Assembly: GCA_035550375.1 (NCBI GenBank)
Contig: DASZPH010000040.1
Coordinates: forward strand, 1-64,000
From: DASSFG01 sp035550375
Lineage (GTDB): Bacteria; Planctomycetota; Planctomycetia; Pirellulales; JAICIG01
Direction: 5' to 3'
DNA length: 64,000 nucleotides
In this document: piece by piece, positions 8,165-18,114 of the stretch
How positions within the stretch are numbered: position 1 is the first letter of the stretch
Layout of the letters: each line of letters starts with the position of its first letter
The notes under the pieces: generated by a model
The model's database searches: none
What the model saw: the letters and a program-made list of their open reading frames with translations, nothing else
Told to the model about the DNA's origin: nothing
Made by a program: the position numbers and the translations under genes

Positions 8165-10690
8165 GTGAGCCGCCTGATGCTCCGCTTCGTTGTTGCTTGC
8201 GCCGTCGCTCTTCTGGCAAGCAAGCCGGCTTTCGCCGTGGCGGACCAACCCGCCGGCTCGCCCGTCCATTTCGGCCGCCAGATCCTCCCCCTTCTTTCTG
8301 ACCGCTGTTTTCAGTGTCACGGACCTGACGCGAGGCAGCGCCAGGCCGACCTGCGTCTCGATGATGAGACGGCCGCCAAAACGCCCCGCGACGGCGCCGC
8401 TGCCGTCGTGCCCGGCCAAAGCGAAGCGAGCGAGTTGTATCGGCGCATCGCGGCCATCGACCCCGACGAGCGAATGCCGCCGGCCGACTCCAGGACCCCG
8501 TTATCTGCCGATGAGATTGCCCTCGTGAAGCGGTGGATCGACGAAGGTGCCGCTTGGAGCGCTCATTGGGCGTTTGAACGGGTGGTGCGTCCGATAACTC
8601 CGCAGCCAGGTGGATTTGCGGAGCGCGTCCAGAATCCGATTGATGCGTTTGTGTTTGCCCGGCTCGCACGCGAAGGACTGACTCCTTCGCCCGAAGCACC
8701 GCGCGAGACGCTCCTTCGTCGGCTCTCGCTCGACCTGCGCGGACTGCCCCCCTCGCCTGCCGAAGCCGACACGTTTCTGAACGACCCTTCGCCCGACGCC
8801 TACGAGCGGCTCGTCGATGGGTTGCTCGCCTCTCCGGCTTTCGGCGAACGTATGGCGTGGGACTGGCTGGACGCGGCGCGATACGCCGACTCCAACGGCT
8901 ACCAGGGAGACGGCGAACGGACCATGCATCCCTGGCGGGACTGGGTGGTGCAGGCGTTCAACGGCAACCTGCCTTACGACAGGTTCACCCTCTGGCAGTT
9001 GGCCGGCGATCTGCTCCCGGAATCGACGCCGGAGCAGACCCTCGCCACCGGCTTCTGCCGCAACCACATGATCAACGGCGAGGGAGGCCGAATTCCAGAG
9101 GAGAACCGCGTTGATTACGTCATGGACATGACGGAGACGCTGGGTACCGTCTGGCTGGGGCTCACACTCAACTGCTGCCGCTGCCACGACCACAAATTCG
9201 ATCCGGTCACACAGCGTGACTATTACTCGCTGTTCGCTTTTTTCAACCAGACCCCCGTCGACGGCGGCGGCGGCAACCCGCAGACACCCCCGGTTGTCGA
9301 AGTGCCCTCCGTCGAACAAACAACTCGTCTGTCTCAACTGGCGGCAGAAATCGATTCGGCCGCCAGCGCCCTGGATGAACTGGAGCTCATTCAGTTTCCT
9401 CGTGGCGAGGGGCAGAGCACGGCCGACTCGGAGAAAGCGGCCAGCGCGCCAGACGCCGTTAAGGCGATTCTCAAGCTGCCCTCCGCGCAGCGCATCCGCG
9501 GCCAGCTCGAAGAGTTGGAGACGCAATGGGCGAAGGATCTTCCCGATTATCTGCCGCACGTCCAAAAGCTGCGTGCCACACTCGACGCGCGCGACGCAGC
9601 CAACCGGTCGATTCCTCGCGTCATGGTGATGGCCGACCTGCCGGAGCCACGGCAGACGTTCATTCTGGAAAAGGGGCTCTACGATAAACCGCGCGACGCC
9701 GTGTCGGCCGCGGTGCCGGTGAACCTACCCCGGTTGCCCGCCGGCGCCCCGACCAACCGGCTGGGTCTGGGCGAATGGCTGGTTTCGCCAGACCACCCGC
9801 TTACGGCGAGGGTGACCGTGAACCGCATCTGGCAGCAGTTCTTCGGCGTCGGCCTGGTCAAGACGCCCGAGGATTTCGGGGTTCAGGGAGAGCGGCCCGT
9901 TCACCCCGAGCTGCTCGATTGGCTGGCGGCGGAGTTCGTCGAATCGGGCTGGGATGTGAAACGGCTTTGCCGTTTGATCGTCACCAGCTCCACCTACCGC
10001 CAGTCTTCGCGTGTTTCGCCTGCCTTGCTGGAGCGCGATCCGGACAACCGTCTGCTGGCCCGGGGGGCCCGATTTCGCCTACCCTCGTGGATGATCCGCG
10101 ACCAGGCGCTGGCGGCTGCCGGGTTGCTCATCGGCCGCATGGGGGGCGCGCCAGTCAACCCCTATCAGCCGGGCGACCTGTGGGCTGACATCACGTTCGA
10201 CCGCAAGCACTTTCAGCAGGACCACGGCGAAGCGCTCTACCGCCGCAGCCTGTACACCTTCTGGCGGCGGATCGTCGCGCCGAGCCTGTTCTTTGACAGC
10301 GCGTCGCGGCAGATCTGCACGGTCAAGCACCTGCGCACGAACTCCCCGTTGCACGCCCTGACCACGCTCAACGACGTGACCTATATCGAAGCGGCGCGGG
10401 CCGTCGCCCAGCGCGTGCTCACGGGCCGTGCGGTCGAGCCGAGCGAACGTATCGCGGCCGTTTTTCGCCTGGTGCTTACCCGGCGGCCGACGGCCGAAGA
10501 ACTCTCGCTGCTGACCGCCAGCCTTGAGCGGCTGAAGCGCGAGTTCGCGGCCGACCCGCAGGCGGCGGCCAGGTTTCTCGCCGTGGGGGAAGCCAAGCGG
10601 GATGAATCGCTGGACGCCGTCGAGCACGCCGCCTACACGGCTCTCGCCAGCGAGGTGCTGAACCTCGACGAGGCGTTGAACAAGGAGTGA
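8165..10690 (+). CDS. DUF1549/DUF1553 protein with planctomycete cytochrome c domain
   Basis: This is an 841-residue planctomycete paralogue (PSCyt1-PSCyt2-PSD1 architecture). It begins with a signal peptide (LMLRFVVACAVALLASKPAFA) and a cytochrome-like domain with CFQCH near residue 53 and GPDARQRQADLRLDD. A DUF1549 region follows (PIDAFVFARLAREGLTPSPE, ERMAWDWLDAARYADSNGYQ, NCCRCHDHKFDP, the last holding a second CXXCH), and then a DUF1553 region (NRLGLGEWLVSPDHPLTARV). The start is the GTG at 8165, with an alternative ATG at 8177. It is translationally coupled to the DUF1501 gene, whose ribosome-binding site overlaps its end, as is typical for these pairs. These proteins are proposed to act in the periplasm on complex polysaccharides; the reaction is unknown. 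Confidence 0.92.
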   Translation: MSRLMLRFVVACAVALLASKPAFAVADQPAGSPVHFGRQILPLLSDRCFQCHGPDARQRQADLRLDDETAAKTPRDGAAAVVPGQSEASELYRRIAAIDPDERMPPADSRTPLSADEIALVKRWIDEGAAWSAHWAFERVVRPITPQPGGFAERVQNPIDAFVFARLAREGLTPSPEAPRETLLRRLSLDLRGLPPSPAEADTFLNDPSPDAYERLVDGLLASPAFGERMAWDWLDAARYADSNGYQGDGERTMHPWRDWVVQAFNGNLPYDRFTLWQLAGDLLPESTPEQTLATGFCRNHMINGEGGRIPEENRVDYVMDMTETLGTVWLGLTLNCCRCHDHKFDPVTQRDYYSLFAFFNQTPVDGGGGNPQTPPVVEVPSVEQTTRLSQLAAEIDSAASALDELELIQFPRGEGQSTADSEKAASAPDAVKAILKLPSAQRIRGQLEELETQWAKDLPDYLPHVQKLRATLDARDAANRSIPRVMVMADLPEPRQTFILEKGLYDKPRDAVSAAVPVNLPRLPAGAPTNRLGLGEWLVSPDHPLTARVTVNRIWQQFFGVGLVKTPEDFGVQGERPVHPELLDWLAAEFVESGWDVKRLCRLIVTSSTYRQSSRVSPALLERDPDNRLLARGARFRLPSWMIRDQALAAAGLLIGRMGGAPVNPYQPGDLWADITFDRKHFQQDHGEALYRRSLYTFWRRIVAPSLFFDSASRQICTVKHLRTNSPLHALTTLNDVTYIEAARAVAQRVLTGRAVEPSERIAAVFRLVLTRRPTAEELSLLTASLERLKREFAADPQAAARFLAVGEAKRDESLDAVEHAAYTALASEVLNLDEALNKE

Positions 10691-10695
10691 GGCCC

Positions 10696-12161
10696 ATGCA
10701 TCCCGCCCTGCAACACCCTCTGGCGATCAATCGCCGGGAATTCTTTTCGCGCGGCGTCTGCACGATCGGCACGGCGGCGCTGGCTTCGCTTTTGGCGCAA
10801 GATGGGTTCGCTTCGGCGTCTTCAGACGCGCCGTCCGCGGTCGGGGGCCTGGCCGGGCTTCCGCACTTTGCGCCCAAGGCGAAACGCGTCGTCTACCTGT
10901 TTCAAAACGGCGGTCCGACACACGTCGAGCTGTTCGATTACAAGCCTCGACTCAAAGAGATGCACGGGCAACCGGTGCCGGAGAGTTATTTTGCCGGCAA
11001 ACGGTTCAGCACGATGACCGGTTCGCCGCAAGGCAAGCTGATGCTTTCTCCGGTCGAGCCGTTCGCCCAGCATGGGCAGAGCGGCGCCTGGGTGAGCCAG
11101 TTTCTGCCTCATACGGCCGCCGTGGTCGACGACCTCTGCTTCATCAAGAGCCTGCACACCGACGCGGTGAACCACGCGCCGGCGATCAGCTTTTTCCTGA
11201 GCGGCGCCCAGTTGCCGGGGCGTCCGACGCTGGGGGCCTGGCTGAGCTACGGCCTGGGAAGCGACACGCAGGACCTGCCCGCCTTCGTGGTGATGACCTC
11301 GGTGAGCAAAGGAACCACCTGCGGACAGATCTTTTACGATTTCTACTGGAGTTCGGGCTTTTTGCCGTCCCGGTTTCAGGGGGTCAAATTCCGCGGCAGC
11401 GGCGAGCCCGTGCTGTACCTCTCCGATCCCGACGGCATGAGCCGCCCGATGCGCCGCGGTTTGCTCGACGACCTGGCCAGGCTCAACGAGCTCAAACTCC
11501 GCGACTTCGGCGATCCGGAGATCGCCACGCGCATCGCCCAGTATGAAATGGCCTACCGCATGCAAACGAGCGTCCCGGAGCTGACCAATTTCTCCGACGA
11601 GCCGAATCACGTGCTCGAGATGTATGGGCCCGACGTGCGGCAGCAAGGCACGTACGCCTACAACTGTCTCATGGCTCGGCGGCTGATCGAACGGGGTGTG
11701 CGATTTGTGCAACTGATGCACGCCGGCTGGGACCAGCACGGCAGTATCACCACCGAGCTTTACAACCAGTGCCGCGACACCGACCAGCCGTCGGCGGCGC
11801 TGGTTACGGATCTCAAGCAGCGCGGCCTGCTCGACGACACGCTGGTGATTTGGGGGGCGAGTTCGGCCGCACGCCGTTTCTGCAGGGCAACATCGACGAC
11901 CGGCCGAAATGGGGCCGCGATCATCATCCCTACGCCTTCACGATCTGGATGGCTGGCGGCGGGATCAGGCCCGGCATGACCTACGGCGCTTCGGACGACC
12001 TCGCCATGAATGTTGCCGAGCGCCCCGTTCACGTTCACGACCTCCAGGCGACCGTGCTGCACCTTTTGGGGATCGATCATCAGCGGCTAACGTATCGCTT
12101 TCAAGGGCGCGATTTCCGCCTGACCGACGTGCACGGAACGGTTGTAACAGATATTTGTTGA
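10696..12161 (+). pseudogene. DUF1501 family protein, frameshifted in a G run
   Basis: The gene starts at ATG 10696, preceded by AAGGAG at 10682-10687. Near the N-terminus is a Tat-like signal (INRREFFSRGVCTIGTAALA). The DUF1501 (sulfatase-like fold) body reads well to LLDDTLVIWG, then shifts frame. The rest, GEFGRTPFLQGNIDDRPKWG through the C-terminal VHVHDLQATVLHLLGIDHQR, lies in the +1 frame and ends at 12161. The six-G run at 11852-11857 would need seven Gs to restore VIWGGEFGRTP, which matches the intact paralogue at 45480-46892 (VIWGGEFGRMP). It is either a sequencing or assembly error in a homopolymer or a recent inactivation. Its partner upstream is intact. Confidence 0.85.
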
Positions 12162-12400
12162 TCCGCCTTAAAAGGCTGCGATCCGCGTGGGTCGGCCGCG
12201 AACAACGGCACGCCTGACGCCTCAGCTAGTCGTTGGTTGGTCGCTTGCTGGCCGCTCGGTCTTTGTAGCGGAGCGCGCTGCCGATGGTTGGAGCGACCTC
12301 GTCCGCCTAGCGCTCAAGCAAAAAGCGGGCGGGGCGACAGTCTTCACGCTTGCAGCTACGAAATGCTCAGATGAACCGCGTGCCGCATGCCAAGTCTGAC

Positions 12401-12850
12401 CTAAGGTGCGGCCCGGAGGTTGTGAACAATGTTTCCCTGACCACCAGCGATCATTAAAAAAGCATCGCCGTTTGGCCCTATGCCAAGTTCGATCCTTTCC
12501 CTCCCCCCCTTATCCATGAACGTGATGAACGGATCGTCGTTCTGATTGGTGTGGATGGCCAGCCGGACCCTACCCTGCGGATCTTTGATCTCCAAACCGG
12601 ATTTGTCATTGCTGTCATCGGCGAACAGTACGCATCGCAGGACGTTGTCGGCGTCAAAGACCTCGACCGACTTTTGAAACCGCCCGGTCTGCTGGAGGGT
12701 TGCAGCACCACCGATTGCGACAACCATACACGTAAGAACGCCAAGCAGGAGGAGGCGAACGCGCCGGCGCAACAGGGCGTTATCACGTTCCAGTCGCGCC
12801 AGCCGAGCAAGCACGTCGACAGGAGTATCGTTCATAGCAAAGTCTCCCAT
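12401..12850 (-). CDS. small single-pass membrane protein, hypothetical
   Basis: From ATG 12850 (AGGGAG seven bases upstream) the product has 149 residues; ATG 12835 is an alternative start that also has a GGGAG upstream. A short charged, coiled-coil-like N-terminus (VDVLARLARLERDNALLRRR) leads to one membrane helix (LLLLGVLTCMVVAIGGAATL). The C-terminal part is an exported domain with regular beta-rich units (SVEVFDADNVLRCVLFADD, GLEIKDPQGRVRLAI, FITFMDKGGRERIELGIGPN). These units look like short repeats of a beta-fold. No enzyme motif was found. A pair of 17-base direct repeats lies just upstream. Confidence 0.65.
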   Translation of the reverse strand: MGDFAMNDTPVDVLARLARLERDNALLRRRVRLLLLGVLTCMVVAIGGAATLQQTGRFQKSVEVFDADNVLRCVLFADDSNDKSGLEIKDPQGRVRLAIHTNQNDDPFITFMDKGGRERIELGIGPNGDAFLMIAGGQGNIVHNLRAAP

Positions 12851-13297
12851 GGGTCTGCTCCCTAATCTGACGTGCAGTGAATCACTCTTCAATCACCGTT
12901 CGATCAGATTCCTGTCACTCTTCGATCACCGGCAGCAAGCCGCGCCTACCAGTCAACGCCAGCCGGACGCCTTTCCCGAAGGGTTTGCTTTATGCTCCGT
13001 CGTAAATAGCCATGCGCCGATTGTTGGGCGCTGCGGGCCCGCCGGTTTGGCAGAGCCATTTTGGCCGTGATCGGCGGTGCGATTTAACCGCAAGCCCATG
13101 CCACTTTCCGCTTTTCCTCTGCTTGGACATAAGCCGAGCGAACGGAAAGCGATATCTGGTTCCAGCCGCCCTCACCCTGGCCCTCCCGGAGGGAGAGCGA
13201 AGAATGCGCTTCCGGTTGCCCGGACGGATGCAAAGGCTAAGATCAGGGCTGTTTCGATCGTCTTGAGCCTGGTGGCCCTGGGAGAAGGGTTGTCGCC
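12851..13297. other. intergenic region with direct repeats and one REP-like palindrome
   Basis: No gene is supported here. Two direct repeats TCACTCTTCRATCACCG occur at 12882-12898 and 12915-12931, 33 bases apart, differing at one position. They lie upstream of the minus-strand gene at 12850 and could be operator-like. A solitary, imperfect copy of the CCCTCACCC...CCCTCCCGGAGGGAG palindrome that is abundant in the microcompartment locus lies at 13169-13199. The promoter of the large gene at 13298 should be in this stretch but no clear consensus was seen. Confidence 0.45.
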
Positions 13298-16200
13298 ATG
13301 TCTGCGGCGGGCAAATCGCGAGGATTTCAGCGGCACTCCTGGAAGGGGGGCGGAAAGGGGGACGTCGATCCGCGCGCGGCGCGACGAGTGCGCCGGGTCG
13401 TGGGGACGCTTGCGGCCCTGTGCCTCTTCGCCTGGTTTGCCTGGTTGCTCTGGCCCCATCCTGTCGCCACCACGTATGTGCTCTGCGCCGCGGTAGACGA
13501 TTACGACGTGCTGCAAGCGCCGCCGCTTCCCTTCGCCGGGGAGACCATCAGTGAGTTCGAACCGCTGGCGAAGCGTTCTGGCATAAGCTTTGAGCACCGG
13601 CAGGACGTCAAAACCGCCAAGGGCCTCGCCGACCTGTTTGCGGGCGAGCTGCCTCGCGGCCAGCCGCAGAACGCCGACATCGTGCTCGTTTATCTGGCTG
13701 CGCACGGCGTGTCGCAAAGCGACGGACAAGGGGGCGCGCGAGCCTGGCTGTTGGGAAGTGATTACGGCGCGATGCGGGACGTGGGCAAGGTCGCGATCGA
13801 CGACGTGCTCTCGGCCCTTCGGGATTGCCAGGCCCGGACGAAGGTGCTCGTGCTCGACGCCGGCTCGATCGAGAACGACCCCGCGCTGGGGATGGCGGTA
13901 AATGAATTCCCGACGCTTGTCGCCGAAAAAGTCTCGCAGTTGCCCGGAGACGACGTCTGGGTGCTGCTCTCGCACCGGCTGTTCGAGAAGTCGCACGCCG
14001 CGTTCGCCGATCGGCGGAGCGTGTTTGGCTACTTCGTCGCGCGCGGGCTGCAGGGTGGCAAGGAGGTCGACCGCGATGCCGACGGCGTCGATTTGGCAGA
14101 GTTGTTTGACTACGTCCGCGACAACGTGGCCCGGTACGTCTGGCACGCCAGCGATCGGCAAGAGACGCAAACGCCCGTCCTGCTTGGGCGGCGCGACCTG
14201 GGTCGGGCTCGCGGCCTTAAACTGACCTTGCGCGCACCGGCCGAATTGGCGGAAGCGCCTGCGGAGGAAACACCTGCCGACAAGTCGGAAGCGAAGCCGG
14301 AGAAAAAAGTAGGCCGCCTCATCCCCGGCGCGCGTTGGAGCGGGCTGGCGATGGCCGGCGAATCTGCCGCGCCGGCGAGGGAAAAATCGGCGACCGAGAA
14401 ACCCGCCACCGACAAGCCGCCTGCGGCGCCCCAAGGCGAAGCGGCGAGCGCCAATTCGGCGCCCGCAGACGTCGACGCCGAACCGAAGACGGGCAAGGGA
14501 TCCGATTCGCCGGCCTCTGATGGGGCGGCTGGCGAGCAGGCCCCCGCCGAAAAATCCGACAAGGCCCCCGCCAAAGAGGGCTCAGGGCCAAGCAGCCAGG
14601 CCGAGGCAGAGAAGGCGGCGGTTGATCCGGACCTGGCCGCGCTCGGGGACGAGTGGCACGCATGCGAATTGCTTTGCGCCCGGTCGAGCCTGCGCTGGAC
14701 GCCGGTTGACTACGCGCCCCGCGCTTGGCTCCGCCACGTCGAGCAGCTCAAGGGATATGAGTTAAGGTGGCTTTTCGGCGCATCATCCTCAGCAAGACGG
14801 ATTGGGCAAGGTGGCGACGAGGCGGATTGGAACGTTCTCCGGCGGCGGTTTGACGATAGCGTTGCGAAGCCGGCTTTCGAACAGCACCCCGCGCTGGAGG
14901 CGGCCGTGCAACTGCGCAACGATCTTCTCTTCTCTCTGAGATACTACGCCGCATGGTCCGTCGGCGAGGGCTCGACGGAGGATTGCATGAGACTGTCCGG
15001 TCAACTCGCCCGGTTGCTGGACGTCTTGAGCAGGCCGCCGGCGCCGCCCGTTGGCGGCGGGCAAGCGGTCAGTGCCAGTCAATGGCTGGCCGAACTGGCG
15101 GCGCTTCGCGACGAGATCGAAATCGAGAAAGAACGATTCGACGAGCGCATAGGGCGGGCCGTTCGCGATTGCCTTGAATCGAAGTCGGCCAGCAGCCTGA
15201 AGATCCAGAGGCTTTTAAGGCTTCCCTGGATCGCGGCCAACGATCGCGCCAAGCTGGTCGCCCGCTTGCAGGCGTCGCCGCGACTCGAAGCCGAGCTTCC
15301 ACCGCCGCCCAGCGCCGCCCAAGGTGAACAGCGTGAGCGACAACTTGAGCAGGACGCCGCGCGGCGAGCCGGGTGGCTAGCCCACCTTCAGTGGCGGCTT
15401 TTGCAGCTTGCCGGCTCGCAGGAATTCGGGAAAGGCGACCAGGTTGATGAGAAGTTGAGCCGCCTCGATCAGTCTTCTCGTTTCGACGCCGCGGCGGCGC
15501 GCGACGTTGGGTTTGCCCTCGCCGAGGCCTATCAACGATTGAACCGCGAACTGACCGGCGCATCGGTGGAAGCGTTCCCTTCAACGGACGATCTCCAGGC
15601 CATTCGCCTGGTCGAGAACCGTGCGCGCCTGGCTGATGTGCGCAATAAGGTCGATCTGGCCGACAAGTTCTTTTGGGAGATTCCGTTCCCGGCTTTGGCC
15701 ATCGATTGGAAGCCAAACCTCGTGGCGGTTCCCCTGACCCAGGGCACATCGGAAGACCCGTTGCGGACCGACGCCGATTCGGAAGTGTCTTGGCGGATTG
15801 GCAACGCGCCGCCGGGACCCGTGGAAGTGAGTTGGTCGGTGGAATACGACGCTGATCTCATTGCCGTGGCCGGAAGAACCAAGGGGACTCTTAACCTCCG
15901 TCCAGGCGGCTCCGAAACCGAGAGGACGCTCACTTTCCTCGTTCGGGCGAAGGGCGATCAGCGCGAGGCGTCGACCGCGAGCCTGACGTTGCACGTCGAA
16001 TCGCCTTCTGCCTCCCCGCAAACCGGCCAGATCGCCGTGACGCTGCCCAAGTGGCAGCCGATCGAACTTTCGGTTGTTGAGACCGACAAATTGCAGAGGC
16101 CCAACTTCAAAGCCGACGAACGTGGCATCAAGAAGGTCGTCCTGATGCCTTTGCCGTCGGGTAAGACGCTTTTTCATATCGAGCTGCGGAATCCATCGCC

Positions 16201-17845
16201 ACGGGAAAGAAAGATCAAATACCAATTGTTGGCCCTCAGCAAAACGGGGCTGTCCGCCCGTCCTTTGGGCCTCTGGCCTCTTCGACCTGGCGGGGAGTGG
16301 CAGCCGTACGCAAAAGCGGTGCAACCTGCCCCGGTGGAGCTGACCCTTCCTGCGAACAGCAAAACGCGTCTGTCTTTCCCACCGTTCCCGAAGCCGCCCG
16401 CCCCCGAAACTCCGGAGCCGACGCCTTCGACGAAGACGGAAGCTCCGACGCCTGAGGTGGCGACGGGACTTCCCGTCGGCGACGGCCTGATTTGCGAGGT
16501 GACCGATCTTTCAACCGACTTGCCTGGCGCGCAGCAGCGTTTCTGGATCGATGTCGTGCCGCTGCATCCCCGCTACTACGTGATCCCCACCGTGCGCTAC
16601 AACGCACAGAGTCGGCGCATCGAGTTGATCATCAAGCCTCGTTTTCCGGGCCGCCTGCCGCCCGAGGGCTCGACCGTCCGCTGGTACTCCGAAGGGCTGG
16701 AAGACGACCTCAATCCGATCGGCGGTGTTCTCACCGCGGATCAGCGAGAGCTCTCCTTGCCCTCGCCGCCGATCGACGCGTCGAAAATTCCCAAAAATCA
16801 GGCCGTGCACGTCCTGGTTGATATCGACGGTTATCCGCGCGCGTTTCGCTACGACGTGCGGTGCGATCGGCCGAGCGGGGACGCGTCGGAGACCGAATTG
16901 GCCGACTTGCAATTTCTGAATCCCCCGTCGACGCCGCCCACCTGGCTCAAGAACAGCATGCCGATAGGCGTCAAAATCCGCGCCGACGGGCCGCGAGGAT
17001 GGTTCGAAGAGCCGGGCCATTTCATCGAGGTGGGCATCCACGGCGACCCTCGGCAAACGGTGGCGTTCGACAGCGATCGCCGATGCGACGTGCTCCTTTT
17101 GCCCGCCGAGAACGACGGCGATTTCCTGGTTGAAACTCGGGTCGACGACTTGCAGGCCCAGTTTCGCTCTGACGCCTACCCAGACCAGGAGATCAGCCTG
17201 GTCGCGTCCTTGGGCTCGACCGCAGATGAACGCACCGTCGGGCTCGACGGGAATTCCCCACTCATCAAAGCTCTGACACCCCGCCCAATCTACGAGGGCA
17301 ACGACATGCTCCTCTCGGTGGTCGTGACGGACGACCGTAGCGGCCTCGACAAGGTTGAAGCCGCGGTCGACGCCGACGACTCGGGCGAGGTGAAACAATG
17401 GCAGTGGGCGAGCGAGGACGACCGATCGCCCGGCACCTACACGGTGAAGCTGCCGACCAAAGCGCTTTCGCCCCGGCGCTGGACCGCCTTGGTGCAAGCC
17501 AAGGATCTGGCGGGAAACACGACCGTGGTGGAGCGCGTGCGATTCGAGGTCGTGCCCAAGCCAGCACCGGGCGCCGGCGGCCCGAAGAAGAACACCACGC
17601 GCGTCGACGCGACGGTGACGTTCAACTCGCGGGCGGCCCCCAATTTTCGCGGAAAGTTCACCGGGCCCAAGACGGGGTCGGTCCAAGCCGACCGCGAGGG
17701 TCGGTTCAGCGTCGAGCTGCCGCCGGGCGGCTACAAGTTTGAATTCGAAGGTGTCGTGAACAACACCAAAGTTAAGTTCATCCAGGAACTTACGGTCGAC
17801 CCTCCCGGCGACAAGCCGCAACGGGCCACGCTGGCCGGCCCCTAG
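13298..17845 (+). CDS. large membrane-anchored caspase-fold protein lacking the catalytic Cys
   Basis: The 1515-residue protein has a positively charged N-terminus and one membrane helix (about 35-52), so the bulk is probably extracytoplasmic. Residues 57-300 have the order of a C14-type caspase domain: an opening strand (TTYVLCAAVDDY), the catalytic-His strand (ADIVLVYLAAHGVSQSD, His136) and the strand that normally ends in DAC-HSG. Here that strand reads LVLDAGSIEND, with Gly189 in the Cys position, so a protease would be inactive. Residues about 305-450 are a low-complexity Ala/Pro/Lys/Glu linker. The remainder is long, with helical and beta-sandwich segments (about 820-1420). The C-terminus is a carboxypeptidase-regulatory-like unit (ADREGRFSVELPPGGYKFEF). 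It may be a surface scaffold or sensor. No operon partner. Confidence 0.75.
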   Translation: MSAAGKSRGFQRHSWKGGGKGDVDPRAARRVRRVVGTLAALCLFAWFAWLLWPHPVATTYVLCAAVDDYDVLQAPPLPFAGETISEFEPLAKRSGISFEHRQDVKTAKGLADLFAGELPRGQPQNADIVLVYLAAHGVSQSDGQGGARAWLLGSDYGAMRDVGKVAIDDVLSALRDCQARTKVLVLDAGSIENDPALGMAVNEFPTLVAEKVSQLPGDDVWVLLSHRLFEKSHAAFADRRSVFGYFVARGLQGGKEVDRDADGVDLAELFDYVRDNVARYVWHASDRQETQTPVLLGRRDLGRARGLKLTLRAPAELAEAPAEETPADKSEAKPEKKVGRLIPGARWSGLAMAGESAAPAREKSATEKPATDKPPAAPQGEAASANSAPADVDAEPKTGKGSDSPASDGAAGEQAPAEKSDKAPAKEGSGPSSQAEAEKAAVDPDLAALGDEWHACELLCARSSLRWTPVDYAPRAWLRHVEQLKGYELRWLFGASSSARRIGQGGDEADWNVLRRRFDDSVAKPAFEQHPALEAAVQLRNDLLFSLRYYAAWSVGEGSTEDCMRLSGQLARLLDVLSRPPAPPVGGGQAVSASQWLAELAALRDEIEIEKERFDERIGRAVRDCLESKSASSLKIQRLLRLPWIAANDRAKLVARLQASPRLEAELPPPPSAAQGEQRERQLEQDAARRAGWLAHLQWRLLQLAGSQEFGKGDQVDEKLSRLDQSSRFDAAAARDVGFALAEAYQRLNRELTGASVEAFPSTDDLQAIRLVENRARLADVRNKVDLADKFFWEIPFPALAIDWKPNLVAVPLTQGTSEDPLRTDADSEVSWRIGNAPPGPVEVSWSVEYDADLIAVAGRTKGTLNLRPGGSETERTLTFLVRAKGDQREASTASLTLHVESPSASPQTGQIAVTLPKWQPIELSVVETDKLQRPNFKADERGIKKVVLMPLPSGKTLFHIELRNPSPRERKIKYQLLALSKTGLSARPLGLWPLRPGGEWQPYAKAVQPAPVELTLPANSKTRLSFPPFPKPPAPETPEPTPSTKTEAPTPEVATGLPVGDGLICEVTDLSTDLPGAQQRFWIDVVPLHPRYYVIPTVRYNAQSRRIELIIKPRFPGRLPPEGSTVRWYSEGLEDDLNPIGGVLTADQRELSLPSPPIDASKIPKNQAVHVLVDIDGYPRAFRYDVRCDRPSGDASETELADLQFLNPPSTPPTWLKNSMPIGVKIRADGPRGWFEEPGHFIEVGIHGDPRQTVAFDSDRRCDVLLLPAENDGDFLVETRVDDLQAQFRSDAYPDQEISLVASLGSTADERTVGLDGNSPLIKALTPRPIYEGNDMLLSVVVTDDRSGLDKVEAAVDADDSGEVKQWQWASEDDRSPGTYTVKLPTKALSPRRWTALVQAKDLAGNTTVVERVRFEVVPKPAPGAGGPKKNTTRVDATVTFNSRAAPNFRGKFTGPKTGSVQADREGRFSVELPPGGYKFEFEGVVNNTKVKFIQELTVDPPGDKPQRATLAGP

Positions 17846-18114
17846 CGTAGCAGCCTCTCCGACGCTTGTGACCGGCGCGGTACTAGGAGGTCTGCGTCGA
17901 TGAGGCAGGTTCTTTTCAAGCCTAAGGGCGGGCTGCACAGGCGTAATGAGAAGAGTGGGCGACTTTGCCGGTCGGATCGGGCATGCCGGCTGTTTGTCAA
18001 GTCCTCAGTAGATCCAATCGTGCTGCCGATGCCATTTCCTAGGTTTGCAGCGTCCGATCGTCTTTTGCCATCAGATCGGGTGCGTTGCTTGAAACCGCGC
18101 AGGAGGAAGCGATT

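Noticed and set aside
13172..14434. Minus-strand frame of 420 codons opposite the caspase-like gene
   Set aside because: It has no domain signature, and composition is that of a shadow of the large plus-strand gene.
16511..17938. Minus-strand frame of 475 codons opposite the C-terminal half of the caspase-like gene
   Set aside because: Shadow frame; no motif, and the sense frame continues through it with good beta-domain sequence.
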